This document shows, in pieces, positions 33,784 to 44,500 of a stretch of 64,000 bases of DNA (position 1 is the stretch's first letter; each line of letters opens with the position of its first letter). The stretch is from assembly GCA_038030265.1 (NCBI GenBank), contig CM075937.1:23932001-23996000 (forward strand), written 5' to 3'. Both the position numbers and the translations under genes were made by a program. The DNA comes from Corythucha ciliata. Its lineage: Eukaryota > Arthropoda > Insecta > Hemiptera > Tingidae. Under the pieces are notes generated by a model. That model had not been told where the DNA came from, did no database searches, and saw nothing but the letters and a program-made list of their open reading frames with translations.

Positions 33784-34111
33784 CTGTCTTGAAAGATAAA
33801 AGGGTTTAAATCATTTAGTACAGAAACAAGTTTCCTTGTACATCCGTCGCCGGGATTTTTGGGAATTTTGCGTGAGACGTTTGTCAAAGAGATGTGAGTA
33901 AACGTTAAGCTAGATTTTTAATAATTGTTGAGAATTCTTGTTGATTGTTGTGATGTCTCCTTTTAGTTGTTTCGGCCTCGAAAATGGAGTGCAGTCTACT
34001 CCGAAACTAGTCGGCCATTAATAAAATTTGAATGTTTGTACTCAAATAATCTTTAATTACTTAATATTAATAACATTCACGAAAAACTCTTAAAAATTTG
34101 TCAATTAGAAT
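33784..34111 (+). mobile_element. Short pseudo-LTR and 5' leader of the plus element
   Basis: From CTGTCTTGAAAG this repeats the untranslated 3' part of the plus copy (36,722-36,999) and adds TTAATATTAATAACATTCAC and AATTTGTCAATTAGAAT up to the ATG at 34,112. Unlike the minus side, it contains almost none of the ORF end. Confidence 0.8.
33973..34016 (+). ncRNA. Hammerhead-ribozyme-like fold, pseudo-LTR of the plus element
   Basis: Same 44-nt block as at 36,911-36,954, about 100 nt upstream of the plus ORF. Confidence 0.4.
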
Positions 34112-36730
34112 ATGAGTGAAAAAGCTCTCCTTATCCGTAAAATAAAGGAGGAGATGTCCCTAGAGGAGTTCAAGGTTTTCAATAACATTGAAAGAACAAC
34201 AATACGTAAAACTAAACAAGAGTGCCAACTCACTTTCCTAATGAAATGTAGAAGTTCTCAGGTTTTTCCAAAACACATCGCGAATATTTTGAAACTTAGC
34301 AACAAGTCACAATTAATTAGTCCCAGCTTGTATAGGAATCTGAACAAATATAATGTTATTCATGCGAACAAATTATTAAATTTAGAAATAAAAGACAAGC
34401 ACGTAGTAATTAAAAGGCTTAAAAAAGTGGGGGAAGAAAATTTTAAAAGTTTAAAAATGAAGGTTTCAGCAATTCTGTATAACGACGTTGTTAGCTTTTT
34501 CACCAATGTCGCATCTGCCGTAAAACTGAAAGAAAAAGAAAGATTGAAAGGAAAATTTGAAAGGCTGAAAACAAAATCTCAATCGTTTGAAATTAATCAC
34601 TTCGCCTTTCAAAGAGTGAGTGATACAGAGTTTCCAGAAAGCTTTGTAGGGGATGCGGAAAGGGTGGAAAGGGTGATAAACTTAACTAACACAGTTATCC
34701 CCCCAGAAGTAATGTTTTGTCTTAAAATGGGGCCCAAATTTAATTTGCCATATCAAAATAATTTCAAAGACGTCCCAAAGTTGATAGCGGATGTCGAAAA
34801 TGTATTTAACGTAGTTGAAGAAGGAACATGTAAAAACCTTATTGCAGAAAGCCGATGTAAAATAATTAATGCCCTTACAAACCATTTGATAAAACAAAAT
34901 TGTGCAAAAAATGTACCTATGATACCGGGAAGCACAGATGTAAAAAATAGAGCAATATTAAAGAATGCTTCAATGGTTAAAAAATTTTTCAAAGAAAACA
35001 ATACTATAATCGCAGTAGAATCCGATAAAACAAGACAAACAGTAGTTATTGACAAGAATTTTTATAATGTTAAGATGGAAGAGATTTTTAAAAATGTTGA
35101 CGCTTATAAAATACTTGATAAAGATCCCACTGAAACGCTAATTAGGAAAAATAATGAACTTGTTCGTAAATTAGAAGAGATAAAAGTAATTGATAAAGCG
35201 GAAAAGAGGAAGCTTACCACGTATACAGCAATTATCCCAAAAGCGTATGGGGTGTATAAAGTAAAGAAAAAAGCTTTCAGACCAATTGTTTGTACGTTTT
35301 CAAATCCAAATTACAATTTGGCAAAATTTATTATAAAACACCTTCAGTGCTTAAATAACCAACATAATTTTTCAATTAAAAACTCAGAAGAGATTTGCAA
35401 TTTTCTAAAAGGAAAACACGTCGATGAAGGGGATGAGCTTGTTAGTTTAGATGTTGAAAGTATGTTCCCTAGCATTCCGGTAACGGAGGTTTTAGCATAC
35501 ATCGAGTCAAAATGGTCAATCATAAAACAGCATACTAAAATTCCAAAAGAGTTATTTTTTAATATACTACGTTTCTGTGTTTTTAATAATTATTTTATTT
35601 TTAATGGAACTATATATGAACAAAAAAATGGTTTAAGCATGGGAGGCTGTCTATCGCCTCTTTTAGCTGGTATTTACGTAGATAAGCTTATTAATGACGT
35701 TTTACTGAAAAGTAAGTTAAAAGTTGATTTTTTAAAAATTTATGTTGACGATTCCATAGCTTGCGTTAAAAAAGAACATATAATACCCTTAATTAACGAG
35801 TTGAATTGTGCTCACCCTAATATTAAATTTACGGCTGAACGTGAAATTAACAATAAATTAAATTTTTTAGATATGACGCTCACTAGATTAGAAAATGGTG
35901 AGATTAAAACGAATTGGTACAAAAAAGAAACTGCATCAAACAGAATATTGAATTATTACTCGAACCACCCGTACCACATGAAAGTTAATATTGTTAAGAA
36001 CCAAACAAGAAAAATGTTATTGTTAAGTGAAGATTGTTATCATCAAGATAACATAAAAAAGGTGGAAAATATGTTTATAAAGAACGATTACCCTCCGGGA
36101 CTAGTGAAAAAGCTTGTTAAAAATGAAATTAACAAATTAAAGTCGGTTAATAATATTGAAAGTGAGGTTATGAATACAAATTTAAGATGTAAAATGGGTA
36201 TTACGTTTATAGAGGGTATTTCGTATACGATTAAAAACTTATTAAAAGAATTTTGTTCAGTCAATAATATAGATATAGCTTTCAAGTTGAATAACTCACT
36301 TAAGACTATTTTTCCAGCTTTTAAAGACAAAGATAATATTACTCAAAAGAATAATGTGGTATATAAAATTAATTGTGGGGGGTGTGAAGGTTGCTACATA
36401 GGGATGACTACGCAAAAGTTAAAAAATAGAATAGCTCAACACGTTTGTGATACTAAAAATAGAAAAAATAATACTGGGCTTAGTGAACATCATAATAAAA
36501 CGGGGCATATTTTTAATTTTAAAGACGTTAGTATATTGGATCGGGAGAACAACTGCGAAAAATTAAAAGTCTTGGAAAAATTACATATAAATTTGGGGGA
36601 AAAAACTGTCAATTTTCAGTTGGATAGTGTTGGAGTAGAACCGTATAAGAACGTTTTGGCAATGTATAAGAGAAGTGGTGGAAAAAGCAGATATGGGAGT
36701 GGGTTGAGGGGGTGTGGCTCTCTGTCTTGA
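34112..36730 (+). CDS. Penelope-like reverse transcriptase/GIY-YIG endonuclease, plus copy
   Basis: This is the mirror of the minus ORF and, as far as I can compare, gives the same 872 residues from MSEKALLIRK to the carboxy end SGLRGCGSLS. The YVDD codons start at 35,741, and the GIY-YIG region at about 36,385. The ORF is intact and ends just before CTTGAAAGATAAAAG, the start of the pseudo-LTR repeat. It is transcribed in the same sense as neurexin, so it could in principle be copied as part of the neurexin pre-mRNA. Identity with the minus copy means either a very recent origin, gene conversion or an assembly duplication. Confidence 0.93.
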   Translation: MSEKALLIRKIKEEMSLEEFKVFNNIERTTIRKTKQECQLTFLMKCRSSQVFPKHIANILKLSNKSQLISPSLYRNLNKYNVIHANKLLNLEIKDKHVVIKRLKKVGEENFKSLKMKVSAILYNDVVSFFTNVASAVKLKEKERLKGKFERLKTKSQSFEINHFAFQRVSDTEFPESFVGDAERVERVINLTNTVIPPEVMFCLKMGPKFNLPYQNNFKDVPKLIADVENVFNVVEEGTCKNLIAESRCKIINALTNHLIKQNCAKNVPMIPGSTDVKNRAILKNASMVKKFFKENNTIIAVESDKTRQTVVIDKNFYNVKMEEIFKNVDAYKILDKDPTETLIRKNNELVRKLEEIKVIDKAEKRKLTTYTAIIPKAYGVYKVKKKAFRPIVCTFSNPNYNLAKFIIKHLQCLNNQHNFSIKNSEEICNFLKGKHVDEGDELVSLDVESMFPSIPVTEVLAYIESKWSIIKQHTKIPKELFFNILRFCVFNNYFIFNGTIYEQKNGLSMGGCLSPLLAGIYVDKLINDVLLKSKLKVDFLKIYVDDSIACVKKEHIIPLINELNCAHPNIKFTAEREINNKLNFLDMTLTRLENGEIKTNWYKKETASNRILNYYSNHPYHMKVNIVKNQTRKMLLLSEDCYHQDNIKKVENMFIKNDYPPGLVKKLVKNEINKLKSVNNIESEVMNTNLRCKMGITFIEGISYTIKNLLKEFCSVNNIDIAFKLNNSLKTIFPAFKDKDNITQKNNVVYKINCGGCEGCYIGMTTQKLKNRIAQHVCDTKNRKNNTGLSEHHNKTGHIFNFKDVSILDRENNCEKLKVLEKLHINLGEKTVNFQLDSVGVEPYKNVLAMYKRSGGKSRYGSGLRGCGSLS

Positions 36731-36910
36731 AAGATAAAAGGGTTTAAATCATTTAGTACAGAAACAAGTTTCCTTGTACATCCGTCGCCGGGATTTTTGG
36801 GAATTTTGCGTGAGACGTTTGTCAAAGAGATGTGAGTAAACGTTAAGCTAGATTTTTAATAATTGTTGAGAATTCTTGTTGATTGTTGTGATGTCTCCTT
36901 TTAGTTGTTT

Positions 36911-36954
36911 CGGCCTCGAAAATGGAGTGCAGTCTACTCCGAAACTAGTCGGCC
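36911..36954 (+). ncRNA. Hammerhead-ribozyme-like fold at the 3' end of the plus element
   Basis: In order: CGGCC, then UCGAAAAU, a 5-bp helix GGAGU/ACUCC with a 7-nt loop, GAAA, C-UA-G, UC, and GGCC. This is the order of a type I hammerhead: helix I GGCC/GGCC, helix II, the conserved GAAA, a two-base-pair helix III, and cleavage after the C at 36,950. The box that should read CUGANGA is UCGAAAAU instead, so the key G of the core is missing. Penelope-like elements are known to carry minimal hammerheads in their pseudo-LTRs. This one is either decayed or a variant. Confidence 0.45.
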
Positions 36955-36999
36955 ATTAATAAAATTTGAATGTTTGTACTCAAATAATCTTTAATTACT

Positions 37000-37011
37000 T
37001 GATTAGGTTTT
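37000..37011. repeat. Right 12-bp target-site duplication of the Penelope pair
   Basis: TGATTAGGTTTT repeats the sequence at 30,194-30,205 and directly follows ...TTAATTACT of the plus element. Confidence 0.85.
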
Positions 37012-38555
37012 ATTTTTCGTTGTTTTATAAGCTTGTTCAAAAGAGATTGACTTAGTTGGAAACACGAGAAATGACTGGGGCTTCCTTTCGTCTATCTTAT
37101 ATACTTAGTACTTAGTAAATCTAAAATACTACGACGGTAATCTTCTTATATTGTAGTCGAGAAGAAGAGGGATAAAAATGAAATAATACGGGGAACCGTT
37201 GCCCAACATTTTGCATTGAAAAAATAAAAGACGAATTTCCGGGGAATTAGCGATAACAGCAATTCATAAGGATTGACACTTATCGCCCGGAAACTGAAAC
37301 TGAAACTGCTGGATTGGCATCCATTCACTGTTCTCATGCAGGAGCAATTATCGAAGAACCAACTAGGTTTAATCAAAATCCCATACACCTGCTGTAATAT
37401 CAAATTTGTGCTCCTTTTCATCTTTCTCCTACTAGGTCATCATTAAACGTCGTTTTTCGCGGATCAGGACTCATGTTTTTCTGGAAAGATAAACAGTGCG
37501 TTGATTGTGGGGGGAGGGGCGAGTGAGAAGGCATCGAGGAGGAATGGAAAGGAGAGAGAAATGCGATTATCCTCTGCTTGTCAGGGGGTTGTTGTGGTAG
37601 GGGCGTGGAGGTGCGTTCGGTAGTTAATGACTTTGTGTGTTGGAAGAAAATTCGCTCAAGATCTGATTCGGCTTTTCCTCTCACACTTGCCTTGTTCTTT
37701 CTTGGTGATTGATGAACCATGCCTCATTCCACCTTCTCCTTTCCATGGGTGAAGTTTAAGTACTCGCGGTAATTACGCGCGTAGGCGTTCGAAGAATTTC
37801 GAAAAAGGCGATGGCTCACAAGTAAACACTTCATTAGCGAGAGTTTATGTAAGTTCGAAAAACGGTTTACCTCCTGAATATTCAAATTAATTCGTAAGCG
37901 ACACTTTTAAAATCTAATTAATCCCATTGAAGTGCTGCGCGATCCTATTCTGCGAAGACAGAAACCCCCGGGTGAACAAATTGAGTTAGAATTTGAATGC
38001 TCTTCAGAGAAAATGGCGTTGATTGATCTGCTGTGCTATTGAAGAGGCATGGGGGAATAGTTGTCGTTGGCGTTTGAATCGATCGAGAGGGGGGATGGTA
38101 CTTCAACAAACGCCACCTAAATTAACCATTGGGTTTTGTGGGAAGGAACAAAAGCGTGAGTGCAAATATAGGCTCTAGTGAACGATAGTATCTTCATTCA
38201 AGCTTATATTTTCACGACACTCCCTTAAATAATGAAGCGCGGTTATAAAAACTATCGTTTTGAAAAAGTTATCGTTGGGCAGGGTTGAGGGTTGGGCCTG
38301 GAATGATTTTTTGTTTAAATGAGGCTTTTTTAAGTCAATGTTTTAATTTGCTGGGCTTTAGAAGTTTTTTCCCATACTTCATTGCCAGCCCTCTTTTTTA
38401 TTCTTTTAATTTCCCTTATGATGCACTTTTCCTCCTCACCATCAGGCTACTCCCTCTTTTTTATCAATTTATTTCATTACCACCGCTGAGATTCGAACGT
38501 TTCTCAATTGATGATCTAATAAATAGATACGCATATAAAACTAGGTAGTTTCATA
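37012..38555 (+). other. Neurexin intron 2, between the Penelope pair and a mariner-type element
   Basis: No exon or repeat end was recognised here. Confidence 0.45.
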
Positions 38556-38557
38556 TA

Positions 38558-40082
38558 CAGGGTGGTCGGTTTTGAGATGCAAAAAAAAAATTGGGTAATA
38601 GTACACCGAAAATGGAATAAAAAAGTCTTATTCGGATAGTGGCCTATCTCTTTTTGTTTTCGAGTAATAATTTTTTTAGTGATTTTTAGGCGCAACTGTA
38701 TTTTTCGCCGAAAAACTGTTATTTCTCAGCATCTACTTCACGTTTTTCCAAAAGTGATGGCAGTTTCGTAATCTACAGAAAATTTTCTACGGGATGAATG
38801 CAAAATCAATATTCTAAATTGTCATAAACGCCTGAAAACGTTACGTTTTCGTTGCGTTAATGCAAAAAAACCAAGAATTTGACTTCACAAAACAATTTAC
38901 TGTGTCACCAAAAATGTCTTCACACGTTGTCAAACGACATAAAAACTTCTCCGTTTTCCCAGCTTTCCAACGGTGTACTCGAAAGTGGAATTATCTCCCT
39001 CCTTCGACGAGAAAATTCGAAAAGAAGCGAAAAAGTCATACATTTTGGGCTAAAAATGTGAATAATAAGAGGTGCAAAAATTCATTTTTTTGGCTCTCTT
39101 TCTTGAGAAATCCAAGCTCTGGCACTATAAAAATTAAAATGTATTGCATTTGAAGAATAAACAACAAACAAACAAATTAATAAAATTGACGAAGAGGTGG
39201 GCGAATTTAGTGCGTCTGCTGGTTTTTTATGGGTCGGAGAGACCGATTAATAGGCCCACATTTCTTTGAAGGAACGGGGCAAGGCTACCTGCATTTCCTG
39301 CAAGTCGAATTGCCACGTCTTCTTGACGGAATGGACCCAGAGCTGAGGGAACAAATTATTTTCCAGCAAGACGGTGATTTCGGTCTCCGACGATCCCAGC
39401 CCAGACCCCATAAAAATCCAACAGACGCCCTAAATTCGCACACCTCTTCGTCCATTTTATTAATTTGTTTGTTTGTTGTTTATTCTTCAAATGCAATACA
39501 TTTTAATTTTTATAGTGCCAGAGCTTGGATTTCTCAAGAAAGAGAGCCAAACAATTGATATTTCGCACCTGTTATTATTGACATTTTTAGCCCAAAATGT
39601 ATGACTTTTTCGCTTCTTTTCGAATTTTCTCGTCGAAGGAGGGAGATAATTCCACTTTCGAGTACACCGTTGGAAAGCTGGGAAAACGGAGAAGTTTTTA
39701 TGTCGTTTGACAACGTGTGAAGACATTTTTGGTGACACAGTAAATTGTTTTGTGAAGTCAAATTCTTGGTTTTTTTGCATTAACGCAACGAAAACGTTAC
39801 GTTTTTAGGCGTTTATGACAATTTAGAATATTGATTTTGCATTCATCCCGTAGAAAATTTTCTGTAGATTACGAAACTGCCATCACTTTTGGAAAAACGT
39901 GAAGTAGAAGCTGAGAAATAACAGTTTTTCGGCGAAAAATACAGTTGCGCCTAAAAATCACTAAAAAAATCATTACTCGAAAGCAAAAAGAGATAGGCCA
40001 CTATCCGAATAGGACTTTTTTATCCCATTTTTGGTGTACTATTACCCAATTTTTTTTTTGCATCTCAAAACCGACCACCCTG
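38558..40082. mobile_element. Mariner-type element with about 680-bp inverted arms
   Basis: The ends CAGGGTGGTCGGTTTTGAGA and the inverse lie between TA dinucleotides (38,556-38,557 and 40,083-40,084). The arms (38,558 to about 39,237 and about 39,403 to 40,082) are highly similar throughout, leaving about 165 bp of unique centre. That centre holds a transposase fragment. The element looks like a foldback-type derivative in which one half of a Tc1/mariner relative was duplicated in inverse orientation. Confidence 0.8.
39229..39380 (+). pseudogene. Tc1/mariner (IS630-type) transposase fragment
   Basis: The frame reads RDRLIGPHFFEGTGQGYLHF then LQVELPRLLDGMD and IIFQQDGD. In insect mariner-type transposases, IGPxFF.G.L.G..YL.FL..ELP.LL is followed by the QQDGA motif with the second catalytic Asp. 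Only about 50 residues survive, beside the arm boundary, and no other part of the protein is found in the element. Confidence 0.75.
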
Positions 40083-40223
40083 TATTGAGGTTTGGTAAAC
40101 CAGACCTCAATATGAAGGCAATGCGAATTTCGATGTTTAATTTCTTTTTATTCATCCAATCAGTCTTAAAAGTATGTACCCGAATTGTTTTGCCCATGAT
40201 TTCCCGGCCCTTCGCTGGATATA

Positions 40224-41060
40224 CAGGGTGATTCCAGAGGAAATGCATACATATACTGAAGAACGTTGTAGTACTAAGTTTTTGCGACGAAAATCACCCT
40301 ATGAGCATAGGGTCGCAAATACATTTCTTCTGAGATACACATACAATTTTGTTTTTCCGGCAACTGCCTACTTTTTCTCCAAAAACTCGATTTCACGGCC
40401 CAACCGCTGGGCTTAGAAAAAAACTGTTGACGTTTTTAAAAAAAACACAAAATTTCCTTTCAGAAAACAGTGTTCCACATCGCTGTAAACGTACCTCAGT
40501 ATTTTTTATGATTTTCCATAAGTGACGAAAGTTACTTTTTTGAAATTTCTCCTATGATTCAGCGACGATTTCCGCCTTTACAATGCTTCCAATGTGGTCC
40601 GAATATCAGAAAAACTTGACCGTTTTGTGAGCTTTCCAATGAACTCCTCAAAATTTAAGTTAGTCCAATTTTGAGATAGATATCACACATAAAATCCAAA
40701 AAAAACAAGGTGTAAACGTGTAAAATCAGCAAGTTTGTCTCAGTAAAAAAAGTGTCCTTGCGTGCCTAAACAATTATTAGGCAATTATTGCTTGGCATTC
40801 AATCCGATAATATCTCTTTAGCGCAAAAAATTAAAACCCAGCCCCCCCCCACCATCTTTTTCGCAACCAAACATAGTGAGGGGGGGGGGGGTGATTAGTC
40901 GTTTTTTGCGTTATACAAAATAAGGCGTACAAAATAAGGCTAACGAAAATACAATAAGGCTGGACAATGTCAGCTTTGTACAGAAATACCTGGGCAATGC
41001 GGACACTGTACAATTCCGGGCTTTGCTCGTAACCTATGCATCTCCTCCTGAATCACCCTG
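40224..41060. mobile_element. TA-flanked element with CAGGGTGATTC ends
   Basis: CAGGGTGATTCCAGAGGAAA at the left is matched by the inverse of CTCCTCCTGAATCACCCTG at the right, about 25 bp in all, with TA on each side. The 837-bp interior has no transposase. Its right part (about 40,925-41,035) contains TGTACA-rich segments homologous, in inverse orientation, to 46,790-46,890. C and G runs occur at about 40,843 and 40,879. Confidence 0.7.
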
Positions 41061-41389
41061 TATATAAATGCTGCGATGGCAAAACGCTCGTAAACGGCAT
41101 CAATTTCTATAAAAGCCAGCCTTCGGGGGGGCAGGTTTCGGGTTGTATATTTCATGTAATCCTCGAAGCCTATCTCGTACTCTCCTGCAATATTTCCTCC
41201 TTTTTTATAAAGCGAATCCCTCCTTAAACTTTACGCCCTGGCTTTGGCCGGAAAACATTTTTATACGTTTATTTTGAACTCATTTGTGCTGTGATGGGGG
41301 GGGGGGGAATTGAATGGGAACGAAAATCATGGCTGAACTCCTCAAAAACTGTAAACTCTATTAATCAAAAATTTTGTTTTGTTTTTCAG

Positions 41390-41525
41390 GGCCTCAGGAG
41401 TAATTCGACAGACGCGTGCGAAGAACACGATCCTTGTCAACACGGAGGCATATGCATATCGACCGATTCGGGGCCAATATGCGAGTGTCGAAATCTTGAC
41501 TACGAAGGAATATTCTGTGAGAGAG
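41390..41525 (+). CDS. Nrx-1: Neurexin exon 3: EGF-A domain
   Basis: After the acceptor TTTTGTTTTTCAG the exon reads GLRSNSTDACEEHDPCQHGG then ICISTDSGPICECRNLDYEG and IFCER. Six cysteines in the order C-x5-C-x5-C-x8-C-x-C-x8-C form a standard EGF module, matching EGF-A between LNS1 and LNS2 of alpha-neurexins. Its presence shows that the gene encodes a long, alpha-type form. The exon is 136 nt, enters in phase 0 and leaves in phase 1 with donor GTATGT. The first base of the next Asp codon is at its end. The preceding intron is about 22.8 kb, largely because of inserted elements. Confidence 0.92.
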
Positions 41526-44500
41526 GTATGTCTCATTCAATTTACCGATAATTGATGGTTTGAAAGGCTCCGAGCCAGCTTCAGGAATGTGTTAATGTGA
41601 TAATTACTATTAGTGGGATCGTACATTACGCGGTGGTGGTTTTCTGCTTCTGGGAAGCAGAAAAACGCGGAATGTTTCATTAATGGTGCCATACGTTTTC
41701 TGTATTGAAACTTATTGGCATTTAAAAGCATCTAAATTATTTAACTCTAAAATTTTATCGTGAATCATTTCCATAAAAGCGAACCGAAGTGCTGCACTCC
41801 TCCCCTGTTGTGTTCCTGTAGGGTTAATTATAATTTGGATGTATAATCTTGTTCGTTTCCTCTTGTGTTAGAAACAGTGGTTGAATGTAACTGTCCTTTT
41901 TATTATTCGTTTTAGTTCTGTTCAAACGAAGGAAACAACAAACTTATCAACCTCCAGTCGATGCCACAAAAATCTATATTATTTGACAACGCTCTGATAT
42001 ATGACAAATAGATTCAGACAAAACAAAACAACCAACGGTATTGAAGTCCCCCTACTCGCCCTGCCAATCACTCACCTCATTCATAGCCATAATCCATACA
42101 TTATCAGAAAAGAGGCTGAACTCCTCACACCATTACCACAATCTGCCCATAAATAGTGTACAAGAGAGAAAATAATTAATGTTCAGAGTATGGAGTGTGG
42201 TGGTGAAGGGGGAGACTGTGAATTATGCCTTTGACAGCGTGTTAAGGGAAAGTGAGGAAGGAGTTGAGCTGAAATCCGATACTTTGCTAAGATTTCCTAG
42301 TCATCCCTCTCCCCTTCATGAAACATGCTTGCGCTTTTTAGAATTAATACGAAGGGAGAGTGAAAGGGTACATTTGAAAAGCCCAGAGCTCTATTTTGTT
42401 GGCATGTTTTATTTGTGTATTTCCGGTTTACTACTGCCACCCTAGCAGCCAATTCACTCATAACACGTGGTAGAGCTGGAAAACTGTGGAAAAAGGTTTT
42501 ATCGATTTCAAGTTTATCATTTCATCTAGGCCTAGAGTATAGAGGTTTTTACAATCCTGTTCAATCCTACTCCGAGTTGGCCAACCGGACAACTACCGTT
42601 GCGGGTGTTTCCCGCAATCCCGCATCACCATTCCAAATCGATGTGTACAGAGCCTAGACAACGTTGTGTAATTCAAACCCAACGCCCCCCTCCCTGCACT
42701 GGACCGAGTAGCACACTTCAACAATTTATTCCCTCGCTGGTTGGGTTTGTCTTCATTATTCGCTCTGTTGAAAAAACAATCGAGGAAAGGCGCGTGATTG
42801 CATTTATCTGATTTCTGAGTTAGCCTCGGGCCACCCGTTGCCTATTCAGGATGTTATGTTCTTGATTTTCAGCAGTTGGATTCTTCATGATAGCACCCCT
42901 CCTCAGACTTAAACTACCCTTTATAGAAAAGACAAAATTGCTGAATTATAATAAGCCTCGTTCAATTCATGAGTGGCAAAACGTCCAGCTTGTGTAAACA
43001 CGGAATAGGGCAATTATTCGTGCGTTAAAACGGTGAATAGGATTGGGGAGTTGAAACGAAGGGAACAAACGACAAAAGAAAAGGAAATGAAGGGTCAAGG
43101 AATTGGTTGCGCGGGGGGGGGGGTACTTTTTAGACCCTTGCTGAGCGATGGACTGATAAAAATGTCTGTGTGGATGTGAACTTCGAAGAAGGGAAAATAC
43201 CCGGGAAAAGGGCAGACCCTGTAGAATACAAAAGGTCAAAATGGGTGGAAGGGGATTGAAAAGAAAAGCACGCGAGGTAACCCATGTAACAAAATGAATA
43301 TCATTGGGAAATGCAAGGCTTGTCGTTCTAATTTGTTCATTAAGCGACACAAAACTATTTGAAACTTTCTTTCAGTTATGGGAGAGGAATAGTTTGGATT
43401 TTTTCGCGCCGCGGCTGTGATGAAAAGGTGGGGAGTTAATGCGTTTATTCGCTCAAATCAATCTGTACAATTAAGCTTGACGAGCGCTCTTTTTGAAATT
43501 GAAATGCACCTTTTCAAAGCGATGGGATTGATCAAATTAAAAAGGAATATTGAGGGGATAAAAATAAATTCGACGAAAAATCGAAACATGGAATCATTCA
43601 TTTTAATTAATCCCTTTGGGACGAGTGGGCAAGCCCATGATTGGAAGAATATCAAATTCATAAGCGGGGTATTGGGAAGGTCTCTTTCCACTCAGCTTGA
43701 CCATGAAAATTTGAAGGAATAACGCACAGCACATCGGCCACTCGAACCTCGTTGTTTTTTCCCCACTCATTTTGGTTCATGCGCAAAGCGTTAAAAAAAT
43801 ATTTTTTTATTCACCACTGTCAGCGGTTTTCTCGTTAGCCCAGGCTGTTTTAAAACTCCCGTGACACTGTAAACGACGGAAAAGAGACTAGCCCATAAAG
43901 AGTAAAGGTGGATTACTGTGTCAACTAAACCACTCCTCTCTACTTGCGCATTCCACGTGAAGGAAATTTTCCTTTTTAACGAAGTAACAATCGTCTAAAA
44001 AGCGTAAAGTTATTAGCCTTCTGCTGTAGAGCGAAGGTGAAATTTGGTAAGCAAATGTATACAGAACATTAAGATCGTTATCCACGATTGTGGTGGCTAT
44101 AGTGAAAAGTTAAATGAGAAGAAAAACGGGTTGGAGAGTTTCCTTGCTTCTTCGAAACTTCGAAAAGATTGTTATTGCTTACAATGAAAGTGGATATCTA
44201 CTTCACTGAACGAACCCGAAATGTAAAAATCGAAACGCACTCTAATCATAATGCGTAATGCGACTAAAAATTGAATGTAGGGGGGGGGGGGTTTGGAATC
44301 ATGGGATCTTTAAAAGGCAGTGGAACTCCTCCAGTTATAATGTTTCTTAAATGTTTTTATTCCTTTGCGGGATCCTCGCGATCTGGCACATGTCTCCAAA
44401 CAAGAGAAGCCTGATTTATCCTAGCTGAGATTATCAAGTTAGCGGATAAAAACGAACATCGATAAAGGAAAGAAGAAAGGAAAGCGGCTTTAAAAGAGAT

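Larger units (their letters stand above)
30206..36999. mobile_element. Head-to-head pair of Penelope-like retroelements inserted as one unit
   Basis: From left to right: a full minus-oriented copy (30,206-33,140), a 5'-truncated minus copy (33,141-33,774), about 9 bp of filler, a 5'-truncated plus copy (33,784 to about 34,100), and a full plus copy (to 36,999). Each ORF is therefore preceded by a partial copy of its own 3' end, the pseudo-LTR arrangement known for Penelope-like elements. Only the outer edges carry a target-site duplication. The ORFs translate alike over 872 residues. The left end is about 35 nt longer than the right end. The pair lies in neurexin intron 2. Confidence 0.9.

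Noticed and set aside
30506..36730. Telomerase or another host reverse transcriptase gene
   Set aside because: The carboxy-terminal GIY-YIG nuclease, the pseudo-LTRs and the target-site duplication identify a Penelope-like element.
42967..43350. 127-codon open frame on the minus strand with a proline/leucine-rich stretch
   Set aside because: Its composition follows a C run and pyrimidine-rich DNA; no domain is visible.
43417..43722. 101-codon open frame on the + strand
   Set aside because: It has neither splice sites in a matching phase nor a domain, and an equal antisense frame exists.
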